64,000 bases of DNA. Origin: Bradyrhizobium sp. C9 (GTDB lineage: Bacteria; Pseudomonadota; Alphaproteobacteria; Rhizobiales; Xanthobacteraceae). Shown one piece after another: positions 8,073 through 16,791 of the stretch. Position numbers and translations under genes: made by a program. The first letter of the stretch is position 1, and the number at the start of each line of letters is the position of its first letter. A model generated the notes under the pieces. The model worked only from the letters and a program-made list of their open reading frames with translations. It searched no databases and was not told the origin of the DNA. The stretch is taken from contig NZ_NWTG01000018.1 of NCBI RefSeq assembly GCF_002532045.1, positions 99,536 to 163,535 of the forward strand, given 5' to 3'.

Positions 8073-8936
8073 ATGACGGCGAACATTCTTGATGGGCATG
8101 TGCATGCCCAAATTGTCATCGACAAGGTTGCGAGCGAACTGGACCGGCTGCCCCGCGCGCCCGGGCTCACGGTCGTGCTCGTTGGCTGTGACCCGGCAAG
8201 CCAGATTTACGTGCAGAGCAAGGTCCGGATGGCCGAGCGGCTTGGCCTGCGCGGCGAGGTCGAACGCCTGCCGGATGATGCCAGCGAGGCCGATCTGCTT
8301 GCCAGGATCGACGCGCTCAACGCACGCGACGACATCGACGGCATCCTGATCCAGCTGCCGCTGCCGGCGCATATCGACGCCTTGCGCGTGATGGCAGCGG
8401 TCGATCCCGCGAAGGATGTCGACGGCCTGCACGCGCTCAACGCGGGCCGGCTGTTCCACGGCGACGATGCCTTGGTGCCGTGCACGCCGCTCGGCTGTCT
8501 CAGGTTGATCAAGTCGATCCGGCCCGATCTCACCGGCGCTCATGCCGTGGTGATCGGCAGCTCCAACATCGTGGGCAAGCCGATGGCCGCGCTGCTGCTG
8601 CAGGAGCAGGCGACCGTGACGCAGACCCACATTCATACGCGTGGCATCAGCAAGATCTGCCGTCAGGCCGATATCCTGGTCAGCGCGGTGGGGAAGGCGG
8701 GCCTCGTGCGCGGCGACTGGATCAAGCCGCAGGCCATCGTCATCGACGTCGGCACCACGCGCGTCGAGAAGCCGGACGGCGGCTACGCGGTCTGCGGCGA
8801 CGTCTTGTTCGACGAAGCGGTGCAGGTCGCCGGCGCGATCACGCCGGTGCCCCGCGGCGTCGGCCCGATGACGATCGCCTGCCTGATGGAGAACACGGTG
8901 AAGGCCGCGAAGGCGAGGGCGGCCCGGCTGCAATAG
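8073..8936 (+). CDS. folD: Methylenetetrahydrofolate dehydrogenase/cyclohydrolase FolD
   Basis: 287 aa, full length for FolD. It interconverts 5,10-methylene-THF, 5,10-methenyl-THF and 10-formyl-THF with NADP in the cytosol, feeding purine and formyl-Met synthesis. The active-site block VGCDPASQIYVQSKVRMAE contains the catalytic Tyr and Lys. GILIQLPLP, DVDGLH and PCTPLG are the usual folate-site motifs. VIGSSNIVGKPMAALLL is the cofactor loop; Ser instead of Arg here also occurs in E. coli FolD, so it is not abnormal. ITPVPRGVGPMTIACL closes the family signature. The start is fixed by GGAGGTG 2 nt before the ATG. Two hairpins follow the stop, so it is probably monocistronic. Confidence 0.95.
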   Translation: MTANILDGHVHAQIVIDKVASELDRLPRAPGLTVVLVGCDPASQIYVQSKVRMAERLGLRGEVERLPDDASEADLLARIDALNARDDIDGILIQLPLPAHIDALRVMAAVDPAKDVDGLHALNAGRLFHGDDALVPCTPLGCLRLIKSIRPDLTGAHAVVIGSSNIVGKPMAALLLQEQATVTQTHIHTRGISKICRQADILVSAVGKAGLVRGDWIKPQAIVIDVGTTRVEKPDGGYAVCGDVLFDEAVQVAGAITPVPRGVGPMTIACLMENTVKAAKARAARLQ

Positions 8937-8948
8937 CAGCAGGGCGAG

Positions 8949-9004
8949 ACGCGAGCGGCGGGTGCCGCTCGCGTGGTTTCCGCGCACCCGGAGCCGGTGC
9001 GCGG
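8949..9004 (+). terminator. Two tandem hairpins after folD
   Basis: Hairpin 1 (8949-8974) has an 11-bp perfect stem ACGCGAGCGGC with loop GGGT, followed by GGTTTC. Hairpin 2 (8980-9004) has a 9-bp perfect stem CCGCGCACC with a 7-nt loop. The T-tract is weak, but the position right after folD and before the next gene's ribosome site supports a terminator. Confidence 0.55.
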
Positions 9005-9077
9005 AGTTCATGACCCCGGGGGTAATGGAAAGTCCGCAGCCTTGGTCTATCGTCGCGCGACAGACGGAGGCGCAGCG

Positions 9078-9530
9078 ATGCTGTATGCGGAAGATCTCAC
9101 CGAGGGCCAGACATTCCAGCTCGGCACCTACACGATCGGCGAAGCCGAGATTCTGGAGTTCGCCGGCAAATATGATCCGGTGCCGATCCATACCGATCCC
9201 GTCGCGGCTGCGGCTGGCCCGTTCGGCGGCCTGATCGCGAGCGGCTTCAACACCATTGCGATCTATCAGCGGCTGGTTGTGGAGGCGATCTGGACCAAGG
9301 TGGCGGGCATCGTCGGGCGCAGCTTCGAGATTCGCCTGCCGAGCCCGGTTCGCCCGGGAACCACGCTCACCGGGCAATCCCAGATCCAGAAAATCACCAT
9401 CAGGCCGGAGCGGCGCGATGCCGTCGTGATCTTCAAGACCGAGCTCGTCAACGACGAGCAGCGCCCTGTGCTCGTCCTGGTTCTCGATGCGCTGATCCGC
9501 CTGCGGCCGCTAGAGCAGGGGCGGACGTAA
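9078..9530 (+). CDS. MaoC-family hydratase/dehydratase-like protein
   Basis: 150 aa from the ATG at 9078, with GGAGG 7 nt upstream. The single hotdog domain shows the hydratase-2 motif: FAGKYDPVPIHTDP with catalytic Asp and His, then AAAGPFGGLIASGFNTIA. A later VRPGTTLTGQ segment is also typical. Such enzymes hydrate enoyl-CoAs or act as dehydratases in fatty-acid, PHA or ethylmalonyl-type pathways; the exact substrate is not readable. No beta-oxidation partner lies next to it. Confidence 0.85.
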   Translation: MLYAEDLTEGQTFQLGTYTIGEAEILEFAGKYDPVPIHTDPVAAAAGPFGGLIASGFNTIAIYQRLVVEAIWTKVAGIVGRSFEIRLPSPVRPGTTLTGQSQIQKITIRPERRDAVVIFKTELVNDEQRPVLVLVLDALIRLRPLEQGRT

Positions 9531-9623
9531 CCTCCGACCGGACCGAACTGGCTGCCCGGCGATGCTGCGGCTAGCATGGCAAGCCTGCGCCGGAGTGCGG
9601 CGTATCAATGAGGTCGCGTTGAT

Positions 9624-10103
9624 ATGCCGGGCTGCCGGGCGGCTGGTTCGTCGAAACGGTGTCAGACGGGTGGTGTGGGCGTGAAGCGCAGCAAGCAGAC
9701 GCGCGGCGAGATCGAAGCCAAGCAGCGCAAGGCTGAGGAATGGCGTCGCACGCTGGCACAACGCGCCGCCGAACGGCAGCGCCTGCGCGACTACAAGATC
9801 GCGCTGGCGCGCGACGAGGTTGCGGTGGTCGCGAGCCAGCTCGCGCCCTCGAACAGCTATTCGATTCCTGATTTCGTCGAACGCGGAACCTATCGGCCCG
9901 AGCCTTTCGTCTGCAAGGATTGCGGCGTTGCCGAGGTCTGGACGCCGTTGCAGCAGAAATGGTGGTACGAGACCGCCAAGGGCGAGGTGTTCACCAAGGC
10001 CGTGCGCTGCCGGGCCTGCCGCGCCAGGACGCGCGCACGCAAATCTGCGGCGCGCCGCGTGCATCTGGAAGGGCTCGCCACGAAGAAGCCTTCCGCGACG
10101 TAG
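9624..10103 (+). CDS. Zinc-ribbon protein, unknown function
   Basis: 159 aa from the ATG at 9624 (GAGG about 10 nt upstream). A GTG at 9681 (VKRSKQTRGE...) is an equally plausible start and removes a poorly ordered N-terminus. The middle is a charged helix (about residues 25-65, many Lys, Arg, Glu). The C-terminal part holds a treble-clef or zinc-ribbon: CKDCG, an aromatic KWWYETAKG, and CRACR. The tail is strongly basic. This matches the short 'probable zinc-ribbon' proteins widespread in proteobacteria. Nucleic-acid binding is an inference from charge. Confidence 0.7.
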   Translation: MPGCRAAGSSKRCQTGGVGVKRSKQTRGEIEAKQRKAEEWRRTLAQRAAERQRLRDYKIALARDEVAVVASQLAPSNSYSIPDFVERGTYRPEPFVCKDCGVAEVWTPLQQKWWYETAKGEVFTKAVRCRACRARTRARKSAARRVHLEGLATKKPSAT

Positions 10104-10190
10104 CGAGCGGGTGCGCCTGACCTGGCGCCACACTTCACGCAGCGATGGATGTGGAACCCCGGATGCAGGCGGTCAATGCGTCGCGCGTGC

Positions 10191-10215
10191 GGAACGTTTC
10201 GTTGCCTGATCGGTT
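10191..10215 (+). promoter_or_regulatory. Weak EcfG-like promoter match
   Basis: GGAAC at 10191-10195 and GGTT at 10212-10215 with a 16-nt spacer. One base differs from the CGTT consensus of the -10 element. It lies 107 bp before the 97-aa gene at 10322. Listed as weak support only. Confidence 0.25.
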
Positions 10216-10321
10216 CGAGACTTCGAAGCCTCCGGCAAGGGGGTGCGGGCGGGGAGGAACCAGCCAAGGAATCCATTCAAGGAAACCATTCAAGGCCGGA
10301 ACCAACAAGAAGGAGCAGCGG

Positions 10322-10615
10322 ATGAAGCTTAATGCCACGCAGGTCAAGCAGACCATGACGCAACTGAACGCCCAGGTGCTTCCGGATGATCATCCGGCGG
10401 TCGCGCAACTGAACAGCGTGTTCGGCGAGCACACATTCTTCGTCGACACTAGCGGGCTCAAGGTGCTCGAACCTGCCCAGAGCTCCGACATGGCGGGGCA
10501 GACCGGCGAGGTGGTGAGCCTTGCCGAGTGGAGCGATCCGGAGCTGACGTCGCTGCGGCCGCACGAGCCCGAACCGACCGGCGTGCTCATCACGCTCGAA
10601 CCCAGCAAGCACTAA
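10322..10615 (+). CDS. Small conserved acidic protein, unknown function
   Basis: 97 aa from the ATG at 10322, which has AAGGAG 7 nt upstream; the longer frame upstream lacks such a site. There is no signal peptide or membrane segment. Residues 1-60 look like a small alpha/beta domain (LNAQVLPDDHPAVAQLNSVF, then GEHTFFVDTSGLKVLE). The tail is acidic with several Pro and Glu residues. I recognise no family; it may be specific to Bradyrhizobium-like genomes. Confidence 0.7.
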   Translation: MKLNATQVKQTMTQLNAQVLPDDHPAVAQLNSVFGEHTFFVDTSGLKVLEPAQSSDMAGQTGEVVSLAEWSDPELTSLRPHEPEPTGVLITLEPSKH

Positions 10616-10786
10616 GCGATTCAATCAGATCATGCTCTGAGTGCCGCATCGGGCGGCACCGCAATCGGCCTTCTTGATGGCGACAGTCTCCAACGTCACA
10701 TCAAGAGGTGCCGAAAGTCACATGGCAAATCAGCGCCGCCTGCGTATGCATCGGTTCGAGATGGGTATCCAGGCGGTGAGGGCCAG

Positions 10787-11158
10787 ATGGGGATCGTGCG
10801 GCGCTGGAGCTCTGACGAGGACGACAAACTCAGAGAACTCGCCAGGGCCGGTAAGAACGCTCTCGAGATCAGCAACGAACTGACCCGCAGTGCGTCGGCC
10901 GTGCGCCGGCGCGCCGAGGTGCTGTCGGTCCTCATCATGGCCAAGGCGTTTCGCGCGCGCCCCTCGCATGTCGCCACCCATCTCGAGCGGGTCGCGATCG
11001 ACGCGATCCGCAATCGCCGTTCGTTTCCCGCGGGCGTCGGCCCCAGCACCATTGCCGGAATGATCGAGAAGGGCTGGATCGTTCCGGAGTTGGGGCGCCG
11101 ATATCGCGTCACCGATGCCGGCACGGAGGCGGTGCGGCGGAAGATCCCGAGCGGGTGA
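10787..11158 (+). CDS. Small SANT/Myb-like HTH protein
   Basis: 123 aa from the ATG at 10787 (GGTGAGGG upstream). The N-terminal segment RRWSSDEDDKLRELARAGKNALEISNELTRSASAVRRRA is a GcrA/SANT-like trihelical DNA-binding pattern (conserved Trp, acidic patch, ALEI, AVRRRA). The C-terminal part (about 85-120) ends in a second small module (MIEKGWIVPELGRRYRVTDAG) that looks like the wing of a winged helix. Likely a small DNA-binding protein; its target is unknown. Neighbours give no hint. Confidence 0.65.
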   Translation: MGIVRRWSSDEDDKLRELARAGKNALEISNELTRSASAVRRRAEVLSVLIMAKAFRARPSHVATHLERVAIDAIRNRRSFPAGVGPSTIAGMIEKGWIVPELGRRYRVTDAGTEAVRRKIPSG

Positions 11159-11309
11159 AGGCAGCGCAGCAACGGTTCGTACTAGCCGGACTATTTGGGG
11201 CCGGCTGCAAGATTCTCCGCCCGAGACCGATGTCCCATCCGTTCAATCATCGGAGGCGCGACGACCGGGGTCTCCGCGTGTCCCTCCAGCCGTCCGTGTG
11301 ATTGCGCCG

Positions 11310-12092
11310 ATGCTCAACGCCCAGTTTGCTCCAGCCGACCGGTACCAGCGCTTCGCCGATCTTGCGCCGTTCGTTCGTGAGGCGATCGGCACCATCGCGG
11401 CATTGACCCCGACGCAGCGGCTGGACGTGGAATACCTCGAACGGGAATTCATCCCTGCGCTCGGCCTCAACGACGAGCTTCTGCGTGAGCAGCCGCCGGA
11501 GCTTGCGCCGTATTTCGGCAGGGGCCTCCACCTCTGGCAGTATCCGAACCAGCTCGCGCCGTATCTGGCCTGGCTCGCGGGCAACGCGTCCGGCATTTCC
11601 TCCTATATGGAAATCGGCTGCCGCTGGGGCGGCATGTTCATCCTGGTTGCGGAGTGGCTAAGGCACAGCGGCGCCGATCTCGAGACCGTAATCGCACTCG
11701 ATCCGATCGCGCCGACGCCCTTCATCTCGACCTATTTCGATCTGCTGCAGGAGCAGGCCTCTATCGAGCCGGTCTACATACAGGACTTTTCAACATCACC
11801 GCTGGTCGGTGCGCATGTCGACCGGCTCAAGCCCGATTTCGTCTTCATCGACGGCGATCACAGCCTGCGCGGCGCGCTGCAGGATCACCTGCTGGTGCGC
11901 TCCCACGCCAGCATCATCGTGCACCACGACATCCATTCGCAGGCCTGTCCGGATACGACGCTGCTGTGGAAGGCGCTGAAGGAATTCGAAGCACCTGGCT
12001 TCGATGCGTTCGAATTCATCAGCCAGTATCCGTCCGTCAATGGCTCGTTCCTCGGCATCGGCGCGATGAAGCGGCGGTCCGGGCAGACCTAG
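11310..12092 (+). CDS. SAM-dependent methyltransferase-like protein
   Basis: 260 aa from the ATG at 11310; a GTG four codons earlier (11298) is an alternative. The frame is open further upstream but that part is Arg/Pro-rich and looks non-coding. After an N-terminal helical region, YMEIGCRWGGMFILVAEWL is motif I of class I methyltransferases of the Methyltransf_24 type. VIALDPIAPT is the acidic-loop strand and DFVFIDGDHSLRGALQDHLL is the motif IV region. HHDIHSQACPDTTLLWK matches family members often found in glycan or secondary-metabolite loci. The substrate is unknown. It is convergent with alkB. Confidence 0.65.
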   Translation: MLNAQFAPADRYQRFADLAPFVREAIGTIAALTPTQRLDVEYLEREFIPALGLNDELLREQPPELAPYFGRGLHLWQYPNQLAPYLAWLAGNASGISSYMEIGCRWGGMFILVAEWLRHSGADLETVIALDPIAPTPFISTYFDLLQEQASIEPVYIQDFSTSPLVGAHVDRLKPDFVFIDGDHSLRGALQDHLLVRSHASIIVHHDIHSQACPDTTLLWKALKEFEAPGFDAFEFISQYPSVNGSFLGIGAMKRRSGQT

Positions 12093-12107
12093 AAGCGGCG
12101 ACCGCGA

Positions 12108-13253
12108 TCACGCGTTCACCGGCCGGTCGCCGAGATTGAGCTTGCTCTTGTCGCCGCCGGCCCACGCCAGTGTCTTCGGGTCCATCACGCGGAACCAGAG
12201 CGGCGGGATCGCAGCAAGGCCGAACATGCCGGTGTAGCCGTTCGGCAGCCGCGGGATGTCGTCGAAATCGCGCAGCGATTGGTAGGGACGCATCGGGTTG
12301 GCGTGGTGATCGGAATGCCGTTGCAGGTGGAACGTCATCAGGTTCGAGACGATGTGGTTGGTATTCCAGGAGTGGCGCGGCTCGACCGCCTGGTAGCGGC
12401 CGCTCGGCAGCTTTTCGCGCAGCAAGCCGTAGTGCTCGACATAATTGGCCTGGGTCAGCGCGTACCAGCCGAGGAAATGATGCGCGACGATGAACGGCGC
12501 GACCTTCCAGCCGAACAGCGCAATCAGAATGGCCGCGACGACGATCGTGAGCGCAAAGCCCTGCAGGATCTCGTTGTTGACCGACCAGACCGGCTCGCCG
12601 CGTCGAGTCAGCCGTTCGGCCTCATTGCGCCAGCCGCGCTTGAACGCGCCCGGCAGTTCACGCGTCGCGAACGCATAGATCGATTCACCGAACCGTGCGC
12701 TGGCGGGATCTTCCGGCGTTGCGACCCAGGTGTGATGGCCGCGATTATGTTCGACGCGGAAGTGGGCGTAACCCACCGCGCAGTTGGCAAGCATGCCGAA
12801 GAAGATGTTGAGTCGGTCAGCCTTGTGGCCGAGCTCGTGCCCGATCAACAGCGCACCGCCATTGATGGTGCCGACGCCGAGCAGCAAAGCGACGTAGGAC
12901 CACCACGGCAGGTCCTGCGTGCCGAAGAAGGCGATCAGGGCAACGTAGTTGATCCAGGGAAACACCACGGTGATGCGCGCAAGCCGCAGATAATAGGGAT
13001 CGGCCTCCATCGCGGCGACCACTTCGGCCGGTGGATTGTGGGTGTCTTCGCCGAACAGGACGTCGAGCAGCGGGATCAGGATGAAGATGAAGACGAACGG
13101 AATCAGCGTCACCAGCGGATTGTGCGTCCGCAGGAAGAGCCAGTAGGACAGCAGCGGGATCAGCGGAGGGATGAACGAGAGCATCCACAGATAGCGCTTG
13201 CCGTCCCGGTAGGTGATCGTTTCGCCAGCGGCATTGGTGCCCGTGAAGATCAT
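12108..13253 (-). CDS. alkB: Alkane 1-monooxygenase AlkB
   Basis: 381 aa. The ATG at 13253 has GGAGGG 5 nt upstream. Several hydrophobic segments surround the complete diiron His set of membrane alkane hydroxylases: HELGH (139-143), EHNRGHH (168-174), NYVEHYG (270-276), HSWNTNH (294-300) and LQRHSDHH (310-317). AlkB hydroxylates medium-chain n-alkanes at the terminal carbon, with electrons from rubredoxin and rubredoxin reductase. No rubredoxin gene or fused rubredoxin domain is present in the window, so electron carriers must be encoded elsewhere. It is divergent from an AraC regulator 154 bp away, the usual arrangement for control by that regulator. Confidence 0.93.
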   Translation of the reverse strand: MIFTGTNAAGETITYRDGKRYLWMLSFIPPLIPLLSYWLFLRTHNPLVTLIPFVFIFILIPLLDVLFGEDTHNPPAEVVAAMEADPYYLRLARITVVFPWINYVALIAFFGTQDLPWWSYVALLLGVGTINGGALLIGHELGHKADRLNIFFGMLANCAVGYAHFRVEHNRGHHTWVATPEDPASARFGESIYAFATRELPGAFKRGWRNEAERLTRRGEPVWSVNNEILQGFALTIVVAAILIALFGWKVAPFIVAHHFLGWYALTQANYVEHYGLLREKLPSGRYQAVEPRHSWNTNHIVSNLMTFHLQRHSDHHANPMRPYQSLRDFDDIPRLPNGYTGMFGLAAIPPLWFRVMDPKTLAWAGGDKSKLNLGDRPVNA

Positions 13254-13407
13254 CGCATTCCCTCCAGCATTCCTTGTCGAGGCGGCGTTCGCCGTTGTTG
13301 TCCCGAGGATGCCGCGAGGCGGGCCTGCGCCGCCAGTTCCCAACAGGCCAATTTTGTGGCATTTTGCGCCAAGCGGCTGGACGTTCGCGAGGGAGGGCGC
13401 CAAGGCA

Positions 13408-14418
13408 ATGCAGGGATCGGAGGCCGATGCCCTTCGCACGCCGGTGTCCGTCAGCTATGCGCGGGCGCTGGTGCGGGCGTTCGGCAAGACGCGGGGCGAA
13501 CGCGACGAGCTGCTGCAGGGCACTGCAATCCAGCAGGACGTGCTCGACCAGCCCGGCGCTCACATGCCGGTGTCGTCGCTGGTGATCCTCGCCGCCAACA
13601 TCACGCGCCGGCATGGCGAGCTGTGGCCGTTGTCGGCCGCGGCGGTCTGGTCGACATCACTGCAAGGGGCGCTCGATGTCGCGACCAGGACGGCGCCGAC
13701 CATCGCGGATGCGCTCAACACCGGCGCGCGCTTCGGGTCGACCCGCGCGCCCTTCATCCGCAACCGGCTGCACACCACGCCGCGCTCGATCCAGATTGAA
13801 ATCTCGCCTGCGGTTGCCATGGAGGGCGCGCTGTGGCGCGCCGTGGCGCTGGCGGTCAGCCTCAACGTGCACGCGGTCTATGCGCAGCTGCTGGAGGATG
13901 CGATCGACCAGGCGACCCTGCAGTTTCCCTGGCCGCCGCCGGCGGGCGCGGAGCGGCTGATGCAGCATTATTCCTGCGCCGTGAAGTTCAACGCCGCCAC
14001 CTTCATCTTCGATGTGCCGAAGGCGTTGTGCGCGCGGCCTTCGCCGTTTGCGGATCCGGAATTGCACGCCAAGGCGATCGAAGCGCTCGAGGAGATCGAG
14101 AAGCCGCGCTCCGACACCGCGGCGCTGGCGCGGATGGTCGAGAGCCTGATTGCGGCGCGGCTGCCGCAGCGGCTCGGCGAGGAGGAAGCCGCGCGCCTCG
14201 TCGGCACCTCGCGGCGGACGCTGGTGCGGCGGCTGGCGGAGGCGGGCTGCGCCTACCGGCCGCTGCTCGACGGCGTGCTGCGCGAACGCGCCCGGACAAT
14301 GCTGGCGGCCGATTCACAATCGCGCGACGAGATGGCGGCCGCGCTCGGCTATACCGACGCGACGAGCTTCAGCCGCGCCTGCCGGCGCTGGTTCGGCGAG
14401 AAGAGTTTGCGCAGCTAG
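13408..14418 (+). CDS. AraC-family regulator, probable alkB activator
   Basis: 336 aa from the ATG at 13408 (GGGAGGG about 10 nt upstream); the longer frame overlapping alkB's start is not needed. The N-terminal 200 residues match the arabinose-binding-like domain of OruR/AraC-type regulators (PVSSLVILAANITRRHGE, WSTSLQGALDVATR, then FIRNRL). The C-terminus has two HTH units: RLGEEEAARLVGTSRRTLVRRLAEAG and DEMAAALGYTDATSFSRACRRWFG. The divergent position to alkB suggests it senses alkanes or their products and controls alkB; this is inference. Its stop shares CTAG with the stop of the next, convergent gene. Confidence 0.88.
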   Translation: MQGSEADALRTPVSVSYARALVRAFGKTRGERDELLQGTAIQQDVLDQPGAHMPVSSLVILAANITRRHGELWPLSAAAVWSTSLQGALDVATRTAPTIADALNTGARFGSTRAPFIRNRLHTTPRSIQIEISPAVAMEGALWRAVALAVSLNVHAVYAQLLEDAIDQATLQFPWPPPAGAERLMQHYSCAVKFNAATFIFDVPKALCARPSPFADPELHAKAIEALEEIEKPRSDTAALARMVESLIAARLPQRLGEEEAARLVGTSRRTLVRRLAEAGCAYRPLLDGVLRERARTMLAADSQSRDEMAAALGYTDATSFSRACRRWFGEKSLRS

Positions 14419-15269
14419 CTCAGCGGCGCGCTCTGGCGCGGCTGCGCAGGCTCTCCACCTTGCGACAAAGGTTGGGTGGATGGCCGATCGTCGCGCTGGC
14501 GCTTCGAGGTCCACGCGAAAAACGGGTAGGCCAGGAGCGCCAGATAGCTGGAGGGCATTGGATGATCGACGCCGAATGCCGTGGGATCCTGCCCCTTCGG
14601 AAGGTAGGAGCTCCCGAACAGCACATCATAGAACGAGAACAGCCCGGCGAAGTTCTTGTCCCTGGCTGCCGCGTCGCTGCTGTGGTGCCAGTGATGAAAT
14701 TCCGGCGACACCAGGACGTGGCGCAAAGGTCCATAGTTCAAGCGGACGTTGGCGTGAACCAGCCAGGCCTGCCAGTAGTAAACGAGCAGGTAGGTCGCGA
14801 TCGATTCCGTGGAGAAGCCGAGCGCGTAAAGCGGAAACAGCGCGCCGGCCTTCATGAACATCACGTCGAGCGGGTGCTGATGAATCGCAGCGAGCCAATC
14901 CAATTCCTCGACCGCGTGATGAACGGAATGGATCTGCCACATGGCGGGCACGACGTGCAGGATGCGGTGCGTCCAGTAGACGCCGAGGTCTGCGATCAGG
15001 ATCACAAGGGGCACTTGAACCGGATACGGAAGATCGCCGATCGCCTTTGTCACTGCCGCAGGCAGGATCGATTGATTGACCAGAATGGCCGCCGTCATGA
15101 TGGCGATCACGCCGGCCAGCACCAGCCCGGCGTTGATGAACAGGAAGGCCATGTCGGTCAGCAGGCCACGCCTGAAAATCTTCTGAGGCCTCGCAGCGAA
15201 CAGTCGCTCGAAAGGCACGAAGATCAAAACCGCCAGCAAAAGCTGAGTCAGTCCAAATAAATCGCGCAT
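14415..15269 (-). CDS. Sterol desaturase/fatty acid hydroxylase-family protein
   Basis: 284 aa integral membrane protein with four or five hydrophobic segments. The His boxes of the diiron family are complete: HRILH, HSVHH (in QIHSVHHAVEELDW) and HHWHH (in SPEFHHWHHSS), with further His in AAIHQHPLD. Family members hydroxylate or desaturate sterols, hopanoids, carotenoids or lipid chains in the membrane. The exact substrate is unknown; with alkB nearby a lipid role is plausible. The start ATG at 15269 has no strong ribosome site. It overlaps the convergent araC-type gene by 4 nt (CTAG). Confidence 0.85.
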   Translation of the reverse strand: MRDLFGLTQLLLAVLIFVPFERLFAARPQKIFRRGLLTDMAFLFINAGLVLAGVIAIMTAAILVNQSILPAAVTKAIGDLPYPVQVPLVILIADLGVYWTHRILHVVPAMWQIHSVHHAVEELDWLAAIHQHPLDVMFMKAGALFPLYALGFSTESIATYLLVYYWQAWLVHANVRLNYGPLRHVLVSPEFHHWHHSSDAAARDKNFAGLFSFYDVLFGSSYLPKGQDPTAFGVDHPMPSSYLALLAYPFFAWTSKRQRDDRPSTQPLSQGGEPAQPRQSAPLS

Positions 15270-15442
15270 TCAAAATGGCCACCTGAAATGGCGGTAGCCT
15301 ATCACCTCGGCTCCCAACAGCGTCAAGCGGAAGGAAAGCGCACCTCAGAGGAGCGTTAATCGGCCCGGTTCCAGGTCGCCGGGCGCGGCAGGAAACCAAG
15401 CAATCGATCTGGCAAGTTCAATTGATTTGGGTGGTGCGCCGG

Positions 15443-15519
15443 TGGCGCGCTCGGAGAGATTCGAACTCCCGACCCTCGGAATCGAAATCCGATGCTCTAT
15501 CCAGCTGAGCTACGAGCGC
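15443..15519 (-). tRNA. tRNA-Arg (anticodon TCG)
   Basis: 77 nt including an encoded CCA. On the minus strand: acceptor GCGCTCG pairs with CGAGCGC; D arm GCTC...GAGC; anticodon arm TCGGA-TTTCGAT-TCCGA gives anticodon TCG; T arm has TTCGAAT. Reads CGA and related Arg codons. The acceptor stem is identical to that of the tRNA-Leu at 58948. Confidence 0.95.
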
Positions 15520-15604
15520 GTTGCGGGTCGATTATCAGACTTGGGCTGTCGGGGCCAGCATGGACGGCGCGGCGTCCGCGCGTCCCGCCGGCCTTCCTTT
15601 GAGC

Positions 15605-15889
15605 TCAGAAGCAGGGATGCCGGCGACGATCCTGGCCGACATAGGCGGCCGAGCCCTGGTAGCACTTGTTGGTCGACGGGCCATCGTAATAGGCGAAGCT
15701 GCCGGCGGCCGGGCCCGGGCCGTAATTGTGCAGATAGCTGATGTGGTAGGGCAGGCCCCAATGCGCGTGGTGGTGATGCCGGTGGTGGCGCGGGGTGGCC
15801 GAGAGGTCGGCCGCGGCAGCCGGGGTGAGGGCCGGGATGGCCAGGGAAACGGTCACGGCGAGGGCGGCGAAAAGCTTGGTCTTGGTCAC
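15605..15889 (-). CDS. Small secreted His-rich protein
   Basis: 94 aa from a GTG at 15889; AAGGAGG 7 nt before it decides the start over the upstream ATG. Signal peptide KLFAALAVTVSLAIPALTPAAAA. The mature protein is about 70 residues and starts with a histidine cluster (RHHRHHHHAHWG), followed by Tyr/Gly-rich sequence and two Cys (NKCYQG and a Cys just before the end). The His cluster suggests metal binding in the periplasm. No domain is recognised. Confidence 0.7.
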   Translation of the reverse strand: MTKTKLFAALAVTVSLAIPALTPAAAADLSATPRHHRHHHHAHWGLPYHISYLHNYGPGPAAGSFAYYDGPSTNKCYQGSAAYVGQDRRRHPCF

Positions 15890-16111
15890 TGGCGGCCTCC
15901 TTGCATTCACGCTGGAATCGGCTTCCATGGCCGGTCCAAGGTCCTCTAGCGCTTCATTTAACCCGGAATCCGGCCAAAAGCTGCGGGAAATCAGTCACAG
16001 CGCGCCAAATTTTGCCTTTTTGGGGATGCTTAACGGATTGCCAACACAGTCCGGCCAGAGTCTTGCGGTCAGGTCCGCCCGGGCCGCCTTTCCCTCGGTT
16101 TCGAACATTCC

Positions 16112-16558
16112 ATGCGCATCACGCCCCTTGTCGCTTTGCTGCTCTCGGTTCTGGCGGTTACGCCAGCGCGGGCCGTTCTGCACATTACGCGCGACCATGG
16201 CGGCTATGTCGAGGAGTACAAGACCAAGTACAAGCAGATCCGCGACCGCCGCGAGCGCGTCGTGATCGACGGCATCTGCAATTCGGCTTGCACGCTGGTG
16301 TTCGGCATCGTGCCGCTGAACAAGATCTGCGTGACGCCGAAGGCCAGCATCGGCTTCCACCAGGCCTATTACGACAAGGCCTTCACCTTCGGCATCAAGG
16401 TCACCAGCCTCGAGGGCACCTCCGACTTGATGTCCTATTATCCCGACACGGTGAAGGACTGGATCCGCCGCAATGGCGGGCTCACCACCGAGATGAAGAA
16501 GATCAAGAACGGCGTCGATCTCTGGAAGATCGTCGATCCCTGTCCGGAAGAGTGGTAG
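16112..16558 (+). CDS. Periplasmic ClpP/crotonase-like fold protein
   Basis: 148 aa with a signal peptide (MRITPLVALLLSVLAVTPARA). The core reads VVIDGICNSACTLVFGIVPLNKICVTPKASIGFHQAYYD. This is the pattern of the COG3904-type 'predicted periplasmic protein', in which a Ser in the SAC turn and a following His sit where ClpP-like proteases have their nucleophile and base. It may be a serine hydrolase, but a complete triad cannot be proven. The C-terminus ends in DPCPEEW. It stands alone in orientation. Confidence 0.7.
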   Translation: MRITPLVALLLSVLAVTPARAVLHITRDHGGYVEEYKTKYKQIRDRRERVVIDGICNSACTLVFGIVPLNKICVTPKASIGFHQAYYDKAFTFGIKVTSLEGTSDLMSYYPDTVKDWIRRNGGLTTEMKKIKNGVDLWKIVDPCPEEW

Positions 16559-16657
16559 GCGCGGGCGCTCGCGCGCTCCGGACCTTCCTCCAGCGCGGCT
16601 TTGTGTGCTTGCCGCGTGCGGCTAACGCCGCGATCTGAAACCCTACGGTCAGAACTT

Positions 16658-16683
16658 GGAACCGGCAGCACGGGCCATTCGTT
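16658..16683 (+). promoter_or_regulatory. EcfG (general stress) promoter match
   Basis: GGAAC at 16658-16662 and CGTT at 16680-16683, spacer 17 nt, a full match to the EcfG consensus. It precedes the 40-aa membrane peptide gene at 16792 with a predicted leader of about 100 nt. Confidence 0.6.
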
Positions 16684-16791
16684 TTGCTCATGATGCGTTC
16701 ATCCTGATGATGCGATGGTGGTGCCGGGAGCGAGAGCGAGCTTCACGGCCGGAGCGGATCGGCCTTCGGCTCGCACGCACAGGAGGTTGTG

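Noticed and set aside
8559..8580. Ser in place of Arg in the FolD cofactor loop (GSS for GRS)
   Set aside because: First suspected as altered cofactor use, but E. coli FolD as I recall it also lacks the Arg (GAS), so it is normal variation.
12279..13799. 506-codon plus-strand ORF
   Set aside because: Antisense to alkB, which has all its His motifs; the sequence has no hydrophobic order.
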